From positions 2,615,004 to 2,679,003 of the forward strand of contig NZ_CP120678.1 of the NCBI RefSeq assembly GCF_030273445.1: DNA of 64,000 bases, in the 5' to 3' direction. Both the position numbers and the translations under genes were made by a program. The notes beneath the pieces are model-generated. The model ran no database searches, was not told the DNA's origin, and saw only the letters and a list, made by a program, of their open reading frames with translations. Of the stretch, positions 17,018 through 27,004 are shown piece by piece (position 1 is the stretch's first letter; each line of letters begins with the position of its first letter). Origin of the DNA: Selenobaculum gibii. GTDB taxonomy: Bacteria; Bacillota; Negativicutes; ICN-92133.

Positions 17018-17787
17018 TAGGACACAACCTCCTCACCAAGGTAAGCCTCAATAACCTTAGGGTTATTTTTAATTTCGTCAGGAGTGCCATGTGCGATAAT
17101 GCTACCATATTCAAGCACATAAATACGTTCACATACACCCATAACAAGACTCATATCATGTTCAATCAATAAAATAGTTAAACCAAATTCATCTCGAATC
17201 CAATGAATCATTTCCATTAATTGCTGTGTTTCCTGTGGGTTCATCCCAGCGGCAGGCTCGTCTAAAAGTAACAATTTAGGTTTAGCTGCAAGAGCTCTAG
17301 CAATTTCTAAACGGCGTTGTTCACCATATGGCAAGTTTTTTGCAATTTCATCCTTTTTATGTTCCAATTTAAAGATTTTTAAAAATTCAATTGCTTTTTC
17401 TTCAATTTCTTGTTCTTCTTTAAAGTATCTACCTACGCGAAATACAGCTTCCGCCACCGAATATTTTACATGAGAATGATAAGCAATTTTTACATTATCA
17501 AGTACGCTTAATTCCGAGAACAAGCGAATATTCTGAAAGGTACGAGCTATCCCTTTTTGCGTGATTTGGAATGGTTTAAGACCAATAACACTCTCGCCAT
17601 CAAATTCAATTACACCTGTCGTCGGTTGATATACACCAGTCAAAAGGTTAAATGCCGTCGTTTTACCCGCGCCATTTGGGCCAATTAGACCTATCAATTC
17701 ACCTTTTTCAATATGCATTTCAAAGTTAGATACAGCTTTTAGACCGCCAAATACTTTAGACAGTTTTTCTGCTTTTAATAAGTTCAT
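17017..17787 (-). CDS. livG: branched-chain amino acid ABC transporter ATPase LivG
   Basis: A 256-aa ABC ATPase, partner of LivF. It has Walker A GPNGAGKTT, the long insert typical of LivG (about residues 85-135), a degenerate signature LPYGEQRRLEIARAL, and Walker B LLLLDEPAAGMNP. AAGGAGG precedes the ATG. Its ends touch livM and livF, giving a tight operon. Confidence 0.95.
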   Translation of the reverse strand: MNLLKAEKLSKVFGGLKAVSNFEMHIEKGELIGLIGPNGAGKTTAFNLLTGVYQPTTGVIEFDGESVIGLKPFQITQKGIARTFQNIRLFSELSVLDNVKIAYHSHVKYSVAEAVFRVGRYFKEEQEIEEKAIEFLKIFKLEHKKDEIAKNLPYGEQRRLEIARALAAKPKLLLLDEPAAGMNPQETQQLMEMIHWIRDEFGLTILLIEHDMSLVMGVCERIYVLEYGSIIAHGTPDEIKNNPKVIEAYLGEEVVS

Positions 17788-18731
17788 TACTTATTTCCTC
17801 CTTTGAAACGTTTAAATATTCCTATGTTTGTTAATTCTACATTGCCGAATAATCCTTGAGGACGATAAATCATTAAGAGAATTAACACTAATGAATACAC
17901 AATCATACGCCATTCTGGCCAACTTGCAAGTGCCGCAGAAACGAAAGTTAAAATAACCGCACCAGCAACAGAACCTGTAATAGAACCAAGCCCCCCCATA
18001 ACTACCATTGTTAAATAGTTAAAGGACATCATGAATGTAAATGATGCAGGATGGGCAATATAAAAGTAATGCGCAAATAATGCTCCAGCAACTCCCGCAA
18101 AAGCAGCGCCAATCGTAAATGCCAATACTTTATACTTCGTCGTATCAATTCCCATAGCTTCCGCTGCTATTTCATTTTCACGAATAGAAATACATGCTCT
18201 ACCATGTGAGGAATTGACTAAATTCTTAATAAAAAACAACGTAAATAAACAAACGAAGAACGCCCAAGCGAAGTTGGTATAGCGTGGGATTCCCATGAAT
18301 CCAGATGCACCGCCAACATAAGGAATGTTTAGAATCGTAATACGGATAATTTCACCTAATCCAAGCGTAGCAATCGCTAAGTAGTCACCATTTAAGCGAA
18401 GCGTTGGCAACCCGATGAGTAAACCAAGTAATCCCGATGCCAGTGCACCAACAACAATTGCTAAAAGAAATGGCAATTGAAATTTCACCGTAATAATCGC
18501 ACTTACATAAGCACCAACTGCCATAAAACCCGCATGTCCAAGTGAAAACTGCCCTGTATATCCATTAATAAGATTAAGGCTAGCCGCCATAATAATATTA
18601 ATTGCAATTAATATTAAGTTAAGCTCCCAAAACGAACCAATAAAATTTGCTTGAAGTAAACCTTCGACAATCGCGTAAACAAGTACGCAAAGACCAATAA
18701 TTTTCAAATCTTTCTTTGTTACTGCCTTCAT
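17787..18731 (-). CDS. livM: branched-chain amino acid ABC transporter permease LivM
   Basis: A 314-aa inner-membrane permease with about nine helices. The motif NLINGYTGQFSLGHAGFMAVGAY... identifies the LivM family, and GLPTLRLNGDYLAIATLG is the usual cytoplasmic coupling region. A GTG ten bases upstream is possible, but the ATG at 18731 has AGGTGG at proper spacing. It lies between livH and livG with almost no intergenic DNA. Confidence 0.94.
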   Translation of the reverse strand: MKAVTKKDLKIIGLCVLVYAIVEGLLQANFIGSFWELNLILIAINIIMAASLNLINGYTGQFSLGHAGFMAVGAYVSAIITVKFQLPFLLAIVVGALASGLLGLLIGLPTLRLNGDYLAIATLGLGEIIRITILNIPYVGGASGFMGIPRYTNFAWAFFVCLFTLFFIKNLVNSSHGRACISIRENEIAAEAMGIDTTKYKVLAFTIGAAFAGVAGALFAHYFYIAHPASFTFMMSFNYLTMVVMGGLGSITGSVAGAVILTFVSAALASWPEWRMIVYSLVLILLMIYRPQGLFGNVELTNIGIFKRFKGGNK

Positions 18732-18740
18732 CTGTGCCAC

Positions 18741-19637
18741 CTACACTTTCTCACGCGTGTTTTTGCCAAATAATCCTGAAGGCTTAAATAACAGGATAAT
18801 AATTAAGATGGCAAACGCCGCTGCATCACGAAATGTGGAAGAAATAAACCCACTTACTAAGGCTTCAATAACACCAAGTATTACACCGCCTGCCATAGCT
18901 CCTGGTATAATTCCGATACCGCCAAGAACTGCCGCAACAAAGGCTTTAAGACCAGGCATGATGCCCATTAATGGATCGATAGAGTTATAATATACGCCTA
19001 CTAAAACACCAGCGGCAGCAGCTAACGCTGAGCCAATACCAAATGTAGCAGAAATAATTCTGTCAACATCGATACCCATTAAACGAGCCGCATCAGTATC
19101 AAACGATACTGCACGCATAGCTTTACCAATTTTCGTTTTTTGAACTACATAAGTCAATACAACCATTAAAATAACAGAAACAAGCATGATCACTAATTGC
19201 TGGCTGTTGATAACGAACGGGCCAAAGTGATATGTAACTGCCTCAAATACTGCTGGGAAAGTACGTGGCTGTGGGGTAAATAATAACATACTACCATATT
19301 CTAATAGTAGTGATACACCAATGGCAGTAATTAAAACTGCAATTTTTGGCGCATGACGAAGTGGACGATACGCCAATCTTTCAATAATCATACCAATAAT
19401 GCCCGAGACGACCATTGCAACTAAAAGCGCTGGGATGAATGGCAGCTTAAACATTGCCGTAGCAAAAAAACCTGCATATGCACCGATCATATAAATATCA
19501 CCATGGGCAAAGTTAATTAATTTGATAATTCCATAAACCATCGTATAGCCAAGCGCAATTAAAGCATAAATACTCCCTAGGGAAATACCATTAATTAACT
19601 GTTGAATCAATTGTTCCATAAAGGATGACATTTCCAT
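18741..19637 (-). CDS. livH: branched-chain amino acid ABC transporter permease LivH
   Basis: A 298-aa inner-membrane permease, partner of LivM. LINGISLGSIYALIALGYT and INFAHGDIYM are LivH hallmarks, and DTDAARLMGID is the ATPase-contact loop. It is the first gene of livHMGF, with GGAGG seven bases before the ATG. A perfect sigma-A promoter and a structured ~220-nt leader lie upstream. Confidence 0.95.
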   Translation of the reverse strand: MEMSSFMEQLIQQLINGISLGSIYALIALGYTMVYGIIKLINFAHGDIYMIGAYAGFFATAMFKLPFIPALLVAMVVSGIIGMIIERLAYRPLRHAPKIAVLITAIGVSLLLEYGSMLLFTPQPRTFPAVFEAVTYHFGPFVINSQQLVIMLVSVILMVVLTYVVQKTKIGKAMRAVSFDTDAARLMGIDVDRIISATFGIGSALAAAAGVLVGVYYNSIDPLMGIMPGLKAFVAAVLGGIGIIPGAMAGGVILGVIEALVSGFISSTFRDAAAFAILIIILLFKPSGLFGKNTREKV

Positions 19638-19695
19638 ACAATTTCCTCCATTTTAAAAATCCTCACGCGAAAAACTGTGATTTAGACTTAATGAA

Positions 19696-19780
19696 AACAC
19701 CATAAAATCAAGAAAAGACCTTTAGCCACCGACATATCGGCTAAAAGGTCTCTAGATACCTTTTTCTACTGCTTTCATCT
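19696..19780 (-). promoter_or_regulatory. structured leader/attenuator of livHMGF
   Basis: On the minus strand a stem pairing CTAGAT with ATCTAG is followed by a second hairpin, AGACCTTTTAGCC with GGCTAAAGGTCT, then a T-rich tract. This lies within the ~220-nt transcribed leader. The second hairpin could be a terminator, making this an attenuation region. It does not show T-box (TGGNACC) or other riboswitch signatures that I recognise. Confidence 0.5.
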
Positions 19781-19857
19781 AGGTAAACTCCAGCTTGAGT
19801 CTTTGAAATATTTACATTATGACTTTTAATCTGACAAGTTTTTCTTTGCTGTTATCT

Positions 19858-19886
19858 ATTATAGTAGCACAATTATAACGTGTCAA
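19858..19886 (-). promoter_or_regulatory. livHMGF promoter
   Basis: A full-consensus sigma-A promoter on the minus strand: TTGACA (19881-19886), 17-bp spacer, TATAAT (19858-19863). Confidence 0.85.
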
Positions 19887-20009
19887 TAACACATTTTTGA
19901 ATATTTTCTTTCTCTAAGATACAAATGTAATTTTTATCTTACATCTCATTTTTATATTTTTATGAAAGTACTCTAGTCAAGGACATTTTTATGTATTTTG
20001 TACATATAA

Positions 20010-20051
20010 AAAATACACAGCAATGTACTCTGTATCATCGCTGTGTATTTT
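20010..20051 (-). terminator. terminator of first livK gene
   Basis: A 12-bp stem (20010-20021 with 20040-20051) lies directly after the stop codon with a T-rich flank. It separates the binding-protein gene from livH. Confidence 0.8.
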
Positions 20052-20057
20052 ATTCTC

Positions 20058-21233
20058 TTAAGGATTTACTTTTTCTTTAAATGTTTGTTTTCCATCTTTA
20101 AATTCAATAACTACAGCACTCTTTACTGCATCATGCGTTTCATTTAATGTAATTATTCCAGAAACCGCTTGATATTCTTTTGTTTTTGCCAATTCATCTT
20201 TAATTTTTACGGTATCTTCACTACCAACACGTTTAATCGCTTCAATAATCATCATCGTTGCATCATAAGATAATGCAGCAAAGGAATCTGGAACTTGTCC
20301 ATATTCAGCTTTATAAGAATCAACAAAAGTTCTAATTGCTGGGCTGTTATCCTCTGGAGAGTAATGACTTGCAAAGTATGTATTATTTAGCGCCCCATTT
20401 CCTGCAATTTCAGGTAACTTTGCACTATCCCAGCCATCACCACCAAGAACGGCACAATTAATACCAAGTTCACGCGCTTGTTTAATAATCATCCCAACTT
20501 CCTGATAATATCCAGGTACAAATAAAATATCCGGATTTGCAGCTTTAATTTTTGTTAAAGTTGCCTTAAAGTCTGTATCTTTTGCGAGATATGCTTCTTT
20601 AGAAACAATTTTACCGCCATTTTTTATAAAAGTTTCTTCGAAAAATTGTCCTAACCCTTTTGCATAATCACTAGAGTTATCAATATATAATGCAGCGTTT
20701 TTACCATTTAGAGATTTAGCCGCAAAATTTGCCATTACAGAACCTTGGAACGGATCAATAAACGCCGCTCTAAATAAATAGTCACGAGTCTTACCCGTTT
20801 CAGGATCCACTGTTACTTTTGGATTGGATGCAGTAGGGCTGATTGCCAATACTTTACCGTCCATATTTACTTGTGCACCTGCAATTACACTAGAAGATGC
20901 AATTGGAGCAATTACAGCCAATACTCTATCTTGTGTAATTAATTTTTGCATTGCATTTGCTGCCTCTGCCGCTTCTGATTTATTATCCGCTACAACTAAA
21001 CTAATTTGTTTGCCAAGCACGCCACCTTTTGCATTGACTTCTTTAATTGCCAATTTGGCGCCATTTGTTGCCGACTGACCAAACGTAGCATTCGTTCCTG
21101 TCATTTCTAAGTTCGCACCAATCTTAATTGTATCGCTGTTTGATGCCCCACCGCCACAACCTGCAACTGCCAAAGCAAGTACACTTGCTGTTAAAGCTGC
21201 ACAAACTGCTTTTTTCACTTTTCCAAAAAACAT
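20058..21233 (-). CDS. livK: branched-chain amino acid substrate-binding lipoprotein (LivK-like 1)
   Basis: A 391-aa periplasmic-binding protein of the LivJ/LivK type I fold. The signal peptide ends in the lipobox VAGC, so it should be membrane-tethered facing the periplasm. The mature part begins IKIGANLEMTGTNATFG and contains AISPTASNPKVT in the ligand cleft region. It delivers branched-chain amino acids to LivHMGF. It has its own promoter and terminator and is a close paralogue of the next gene upstream, so the two may differ in specificity or expression. Confidence 0.92.
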   Translation of the reverse strand: MFFGKVKKAVCAALTASVLALAVAGCGGGASNSDTIKIGANLEMTGTNATFGQSATNGAKLAIKEVNAKGGVLGKQISLVVADNKSEAAEAANAMQKLITQDRVLAVIAPIASSSVIAGAQVNMDGKVLAISPTASNPKVTVDPETGKTRDYLFRAAFIDPFQGSVMANFAAKSLNGKNAALYIDNSSDYAKGLGQFFEETFIKNGGKIVSKEAYLAKDTDFKATLTKIKAANPDILFVPGYYQEVGMIIKQARELGINCAVLGGDGWDSAKLPEIAGNGALNNTYFASHYSPEDNSPAIRTFVDSYKAEYGQVPDSFAALSYDATMMIIEAIKRVGSEDTVKIKDELAKTKEYQAVSGIITLNETHDAVKSAVVIEFKDGKQTFKEKVNP

Positions 21234-21309
21234 GAAACTCCTCCTCTTTGTCGCCTACAAAATACGCCTAGCCTGTACAAATGTATCGTGTGGCGTTTCA
21301 ATTGTTTTA

Positions 21310-21338
21310 ATTGTAGAAGTCTAAAGATAAATTGTCAA
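21310..21338 (-). promoter_or_regulatory. promoter of first livK gene
   Basis: TTGACA (21333-21338), 17-bp spacer, TACAAT (21310-21315) on the minus strand. Confidence 0.75.
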
Positions 21339-21472
21339 TACTTCTATTAACGCACAAACGCACCATTTGTCCCCTTGCAGTGGACGTTTCATAATCTAAT
21401 TTACGAAATTCCTAGAAAACAGTCCACTCTGTAAACTTAAAAAAATTATTAATTTACTTTTTATAGAGAAAA

Positions 21473-21499
21473 AAAGTGGCAGAAAAATTCTGCCACTTT
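21473..21499 (-). terminator. terminator of second livK gene
   Basis: A perfect 12-bp stem with an AAA loop is followed on the minus strand by a T7 run. Confidence 0.9.
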
Positions 21500-21516
21500 G
21501 CATTTAATCCAATCAA

Positions 21517-22698
21517 TTATTTGTTTGGATTAATCTTTTCTTTAAATACTTTTTCACCATTTTTCATTTCAAGAACAACCGCACTCTTTATTGGATCATG
21601 CGTTGCACTCATTGTAATAATCCCTGTACCAACCTGTAAATCTTTTGTTTCTTCTAAAGCTACACGAATTTTTTCCGGATCATCGCTGCCGGCACGTTTA
21701 ATTGCATCAATTAACATCATGCCGCCATCGTAGCCAAGAGCGGCGAATACGCTTGGTTCTTGACCATATTCAGCTTTATATGCTTCAATAAAGCTTTTTA
21801 CGCTTGCATCATTATCCTGCACGGAGTAATGAGAGCTGAAATATGTATTGTTTAGTGGGTCAGCACCAGCAATTTCAGTAAGTTTGGAATCATCCCAACC
21901 ATCTGTACCAATTAATGGAATGTTAATACCAAGTTCACGTGCTTGCTTAACGATCTTGCCAACTTCTTCATAATAAGCTGGGATAAAAATAACATCAGGA
22001 TTTCCTGCTTTTAATTTCGTTAATGTAGATTTAAAGTCTTGATCTTTTTGTAAGAAAGCTTCTTGTGCTACAACTTTGCCACCTTGCGCTTCGAAAATCT
22101 TTGTAAATACTTCCGCCAAACTCTTAGAATAGTCAGAACTTGCATCTACATAGATTGCCGCCGTTTTTGCATTTAATGTTTTCGTCGCGAAGTTCGCCAT
22201 TACTTCCCCTTGTAACGGATCAATAAAGCAACTGCGGAAAGCATAAGGTTTTACTTTCCCATTTTCAACTGTAATTTTAGGATTTGTCCCCATTGGTGCA
22301 ATTAATGGAATTTTATTATCTTCCGCAATTTGCAAAGTCGCCAATACATTTGAAGTTGTAGCTGGCCCAACAACTACTTTTACTTTATCATTAGAAATCA
22401 ATTTTGTTGTTGCATTTGCTGCTTCAGAAGCTTCTGATTTATTATCCGCAACTACAAGATTAATTTGTTTACCAAGTACACCACCCTTTTCATTGGCTTG
22501 CTTAATTGCTAGCTTAAGCCCATTAAGACCTTGCGAACCATAGTTAGCAACTCCACCTGTCAATTCAAAGTTTGCTCCAATTTTAATTTCACTGCTATTG
22601 GATGCTTGATTACCACCACATCCAGTAAATATTGCGCCCATCATCGTTACACCTAAAGCTAAACTTGTGAGTGCCATGAGCTTTTTTCCCAATTTCAT
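21517..22698 (-). CDS. livK: branched-chain amino acid substrate-binding lipoprotein (LivK-like 2)
   Basis: A 393-aa paralogue of the preceding binding protein. Its lipobox is FTGC and its mature start is IKIGANFELTGGVANYG. Long stretches are near-identical (YGQEPSVFAALGYDG here, YGQVPDSFAALSYDA in the paralogue). This points to a tandem duplication followed by divergence in the ligand region (APMGTNPKIT here, AISPTASNPKVT there). It also has its own promoter and terminator, so binding-protein supply is uncoupled from the permease operon. Confidence 0.92.
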   Translation of the reverse strand: MKLGKKLMALTSLALGVTMMGAIFTGCGGNQASNSSEIKIGANFELTGGVANYGSQGLNGLKLAIKQANEKGGVLGKQINLVVADNKSEASEAANATTKLISNDKVKVVVGPATTSNVLATLQIAEDNKIPLIAPMGTNPKITVENGKVKPYAFRSCFIDPLQGEVMANFATKTLNAKTAAIYVDASSDYSKSLAEVFTKIFEAQGGKVVAQEAFLQKDQDFKSTLTKLKAGNPDVIFIPAYYEEVGKIVKQARELGINIPLIGTDGWDDSKLTEIAGADPLNNTYFSSHYSVQDNDASVKSFIEAYKAEYGQEPSVFAALGYDGGMMLIDAIKRAGSDDPEKIRVALEETKDLQVGTGIITMSATHDPIKSAVVLEMKNGEKVFKEKINPNK

Positions 22699-22768
22699 TA
22701 TAAATCCCTCCCATTATAAATCCCTAGTATACAGACTCTTACGTTCCGGTCTGTATGACCATGTGACT

Positions 22769-22798
22769 ATTATAGTTTACACGATTTACAATAGTCAA
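22769..22798 (-). promoter_or_regulatory. promoter of second livK gene
   Basis: TTGACT (22793-22798), 18-bp spacer, TATAAT (22769-22774) on the minus strand. Confidence 0.7.
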
Positions 22799-22862
22799 GT
22801 ATTATTTTTATATTTTTGTATATTGTAAATGTACATTTGTTTTTATTTAGTGCAAGAAAAAA

Positions 22863-22888
22863 GGCCTACGAATATTATTCCGTAGACC
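22863..22888 (-). terminator. gdhA terminator
   Basis: An imperfect 9-bp stem (22863-22871 with 22880-22888) is followed by T6 on the minus strand, after the gdhA stop codon. Confidence 0.75.
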
Positions 22889-22925
22889 CTTAGCTTTATT
22901 AAAAATGTAACTTAGTTATCTAAAA

Positions 22926-24281
<1,356 letters not shown>

Positions 24282-24310
24282 TTAAAGATTCAATACCCTA
24301 CATTTATATA

Positions 24311-24339
24311 TTATTACTTTCCACAGTAAAAATTGTCAA
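24311..24339 (-). promoter_or_regulatory. gdhA promoter
   Basis: TTGACA (24334-24339), 17-bp spacer, TAATAA (24311-24316) on the minus strand. Confidence 0.6.
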
Positions 24340-24486
24340 TATATACATCGATTGTGCATTGTATACATGATTTTTGCCTTTATTTTGCATATTTATGCTA
24401 GAAAATTATTTTAAATTTTTAGTATTAGAAATACGTTTAAATTTGTTCACATATTGAATGTAAAAACTTAGAAGGAGGTGAGGCAA

Positions 24487-24711
24487 ATGGCAGTAAATAA
24501 AGGTAATGGAGCAACAAAGTTAATTCTCAAAGTTCAAACTGGAACAAATAAACTCGGTAATCTCGTTTATACGTCAAGAACTTTCAGTAAATTCAATCCA
24601 TCAATCGCTGATAACGATTTATTCTTAATCGGTGAAGCGATGGCAAGTTTACAAAAGTATCCGCTTACATCTATCAATCGCCAAGACAGTTTTGCATTAG
24701 CTTCGGAATAA
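24487..24711 (+). CDS. DUF1659 family protein
   Basis: A 74-aa protein of DUF1659, starting MAVNKGNGATKLILKVQTG. AGGAGGTGAG lies just before the ATG at 24487, so the three-codon longer frame is not used. DUF1659 and DUF2922 genes occur as a pair across spore-forming Firmicutes, often with a YvrJ-type peptide, which I do not see here. Function is unknown. Confidence 0.85.
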   Translation: MAVNKGNGATKLILKVQTGTNKLGNLVYTSRTFSKFNPSIADNDLFLIGEAMASLQKYPLTSINRQDSFALASE

Positions 24712-24750
24712 GCATGGCATTAAATGAAATATAGAAAGGAGGAATGATCT

Positions 24751-24963
24751 ATGGCAAAAACATTAGAGATGGTTTTCAAAACTGAAGCTGATAAAGAGCT
24801 GAGCATCAGTTTAGCCGAACCTAGGGACAACTTAACACGTAGTGAAGTTGAAAGCGTAATGAATCAATTGATTGCGAAAAACGCAATTGCTTCTACGAAT
24901 GGAAAGCTAGCTGCAGTCGCTGATGTAAAGATCCGTACAACAGATAAAACATCTTTGTTATAG
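24751..24963 (+). CDS. DUF2922 family protein
   Basis: A 70-aa DUF2922 protein (MAKTLEMVFKTEADKELSISL), 39 bp after the DUF1659 gene with its own AAAGGAGG. The pair is certainly co-transcribed and ends at the hairpin at 24970. Function is unknown; the two small beta-rich proteins may form a complex. Confidence 0.86.
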   Translation: MAKTLEMVFKTEADKELSISLAEPRDNLTRSEVESVMNQLIAKNAIASTNGKLAAVADVKIRTTDKTSLL

Positions 24964-24969
24964 TAGCCA

Positions 24970-25010
24970 AAATAAGCCGATAAAAATCAATGATTTTTAT
25001 CGGCTTATTT
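24970..25010. terminator. bidirectional terminator
   Basis: A 20-bp perfect stem with almost no loop, flanked by A- and T-rich sequence, lies between the DUF2922 gene and the convergent flavodoxin gene. A near-identical hairpin (AAATAAGCCGA...) ends the glutamate synthase operon at 30887. Confidence 0.88.
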
Positions 25011-25011
25011 T

Positions 25012-25539
25012 TTATTTCTGGGCTAAAAAATTCATCCGTTTCTTTATTTTTAAAGCAAACTCATGCGCTTCCAGTAAATTGGTTGCATCGGGATGAACAG
25101 CAGCCTTCTGCCAGCGTTTCTGCGATTCGATGCTCGGTGCATGTGGATGATTGGCTGGTAATTTTGCTAAGCGGTCTAATAAGTTAGGATCAATCTTTCC
25201 CTGACTGGAAAAAGCCCCAACGATTTTGCAATTTGAGCCAAGGTATCGCGCAGCATTTGCTAAAGAAATCATCGCATGTTCTCCCATTGCCTCTGCCCCT
25301 AATGTTTGAAATAATACAATGGATTTCCCTTGTAGTTTAGCCAAAAATTCTCGTGCTTTTTTATTTGGCATTCCATATTCAACGCTATAGCCAAGAAAAA
25401 TTACATCATAAATTTTCCACTCAATTTCATCATCAATACTCTTTAAATCCCCTAAATCGGCAATTGCAGAGTACATACTTTCTGCAATCTGCTTTGTATT
25501 TCCCGTTTTACTAGAGTAAACAATCAAATATTTGTTCAT
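25012..25539 (-). CDS. flavodoxin-family protein (HmuF-like?)
   Basis: A 175-aa flavodoxin-fold protein. The FMN phosphate loop is SSKTGNTKQIAESM (about residues 9-22), and the GYSVEYG and QTLGAEAMGEHA loops match the other flavin contacts. It is the last gene of the riboswitch-controlled operon, 14 bp after the radical SAM gene. A radical SAM plus flavodoxin pair of this kind (HmuW/HmuF in Fusobacterium) carries out anaerobic heme breakdown, the flavodoxin supplying electrons. The same electron-donor role is inferred here. Confidence 0.82.
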   Translation of the reverse strand: MNKYLIVYSSKTGNTKQIAESMYSAIADLGDLKSIDDEIEWKIYDVIFLGYSVEYGMPNKKAREFLAKLQGKSIVLFQTLGAEAMGEHAMISLANAARYLGSNCKIVGAFSSQGKIDPNLLDRLAKLPANHPHAPSIESQKRWQKAAVHPDATNLLEAHEFALKIKKRMNFLAQK

Positions 25540-25553
25540 CTCACGACTCCACC

Positions 25554-26999
25554 TTATCGCAAATTCATCATTTCTGACATCATTGACATCTGCTTATTTT
25601 GGTTGTTTTCCGCTCCATAAATTGCATATTGCAAACCACATAAAATAGATCTTGCGATCCATCTCATCCAATATTTTCCGTGGGTTGTCAACATGATATC
25701 ATTATTTTTACTTATACAGAGTCCTTGATTTTCCCATAATTTCATATAAGGTAAAAGTCCAGGCTTTAGTTCAATCGCATAACTTTTCTCTAGACCATCT
25801 AGATCTAAATAGCCACAGTCTAATTGTCCGCTTATCTTTGCAAATAGCGAAGAAAAGTGATCGCGTTGAAATACCATCGCAAAAGGCTTTTCCTGCTTCT
25901 CTACCTTTTTCTTGTATGCATTTAAATCGCGTACTTGAATATATTCCAACTCTCCAATACTGCCTCCGGCTCCAGCACCAAAAGCAAAAATATCACTGCC
26001 ATTTTTGGCAAGTTTATTATAAAGGCTCTTATCTTTTTCGCCGCATGTAAAATGGCAACAACTCAGCTGCTGCCAAGCATTTTCCTTCAAATAGCCTACT
26101 CCTCGTTCATATAATTCCATTCGCTCATCTGCCGCTGGGCACGGTGGATATGCTCCAGTTTTAAGCTTTTCTTCCAGTATGGAATGAGGAAAACGTTGCA
26201 ATTTATATAAATCTACCCCTGTAACATTGCATTGCAGTAAGAATTCCAAATCCTTTTGCCAATCTTCCATAGTTTGTCCCGGCAATCCATAGATAAGATC
26301 AACGATGACATTTACCCCTGTTTGGGCAAGCGATTTTAGCTTTTCTACAATAACTTTTTGTTCAGCCGACCGTCCTAATTTACGTCGTAAATCCGTAGAA
26401 AACGTTTGAACGCCAAAGCTAAAACGATTTACACCATACTTTAAACAAATCGCTAATTTAGCCTCATTAAAGTCAGTGATATTACTCTCAAATGTAAATT
26501 CACAGCCAGATTCCAGTAAAAAAACTTTTCTTATTTTACTTAATAACCGTTCTAACTGATCTTCATTTAATGCACTAGGGCTACCTCCACCGATAAAAAC
26601 TGCTGAAATCATCTGACTTTGATAGTACTCAAAATCTTCTATTATTGATAACTCTTGACATAGCAAATCAACATATTCCTCTTGCATTACTAAATCACTT
26701 GGATAGCCACAAAAATTACAGTAACTACAGCGTTGCTTACAAAATGGGATATGTATATATACCGCGCTTTTATTTTTTTTTGCTACCATCGTCGCCTGTT
26801 CACGAAAGCGAATTTGCTGTTTAGGCGGCATAATTGGTAGCAGATGACGCGGCGAGTATTGAAGTGTGCAATCATTAAATAACTCACTCATCTTTCGTGT
26901 TGCTTTTAGCCCGAATAATTCTTTATGATTTTCCAGTTGCATAAACTCAGCTAATCCATTCGTCAAATTCATCATGATATCTCTTTCCCCCAAATCCAT
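25554..26999 (-). CDS. HutW/ChuW/HmuW-like radical SAM enzyme
   Basis: A 481-aa HemW-related radical SAM protein. The cluster motif is HIPFCKQRCSYCNFC (Cys87, Cys91, Cys94), with the GGGSPSAL glycine motif and FGVQTFS typical of the HemW/HutW/ChuW group. An ~80-residue N-terminal extension and a longer C-terminus distinguish it from coproporphyrinogen dehydrogenase HemN and favour the heme-utilisation branch, which opens the heme ring without oxygen. The true start may be the ATG eight codons in, which follows GGGGGA. It begins 6 bp after the binding-protein gene. The cobalamin riboswitch upstream raises the possibility that it acts on a corrinoid. Confidence 0.8.
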   Translation of the reverse strand: MDLGERDIMMNLTNGLAEFMQLENHKELFGLKATRKMSELFNDCTLQYSPRHLLPIMPPKQQIRFREQATMVAKKNKSAVYIHIPFCKQRCSYCNFCGYPSDLVMQEEYVDLLCQELSIIEDFEYYQSQMISAVFIGGGSPSALNEDQLERLLSKIRKVFLLESGCEFTFESNITDFNEAKLAICLKYGVNRFSFGVQTFSTDLRRKLGRSAEQKVIVEKLKSLAQTGVNVIVDLIYGLPGQTMEDWQKDLEFLLQCNVTGVDLYKLQRFPHSILEEKLKTGAYPPCPAADERMELYERGVGYLKENAWQQLSCCHFTCGEKDKSLYNKLAKNGSDIFAFGAGAGGSIGELEYIQVRDLNAYKKKVEKQEKPFAMVFQRDHFSSLFAKISGQLDCGYLDLDGLEKSYAIELKPGLLPYMKLWENQGLCISKNNDIMLTTHGKYWMRWIARSILCGLQYAIYGAENNQNKQMSMMSEMMNLR

Positions 27000-27004
27000 C
27001 TTTC

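Noticed and set aside
19696..19857. T-box or known amino-acid riboswitch before livH
   Set aside because: No TGGNACC T-box sequence and no recognised aptamer core.
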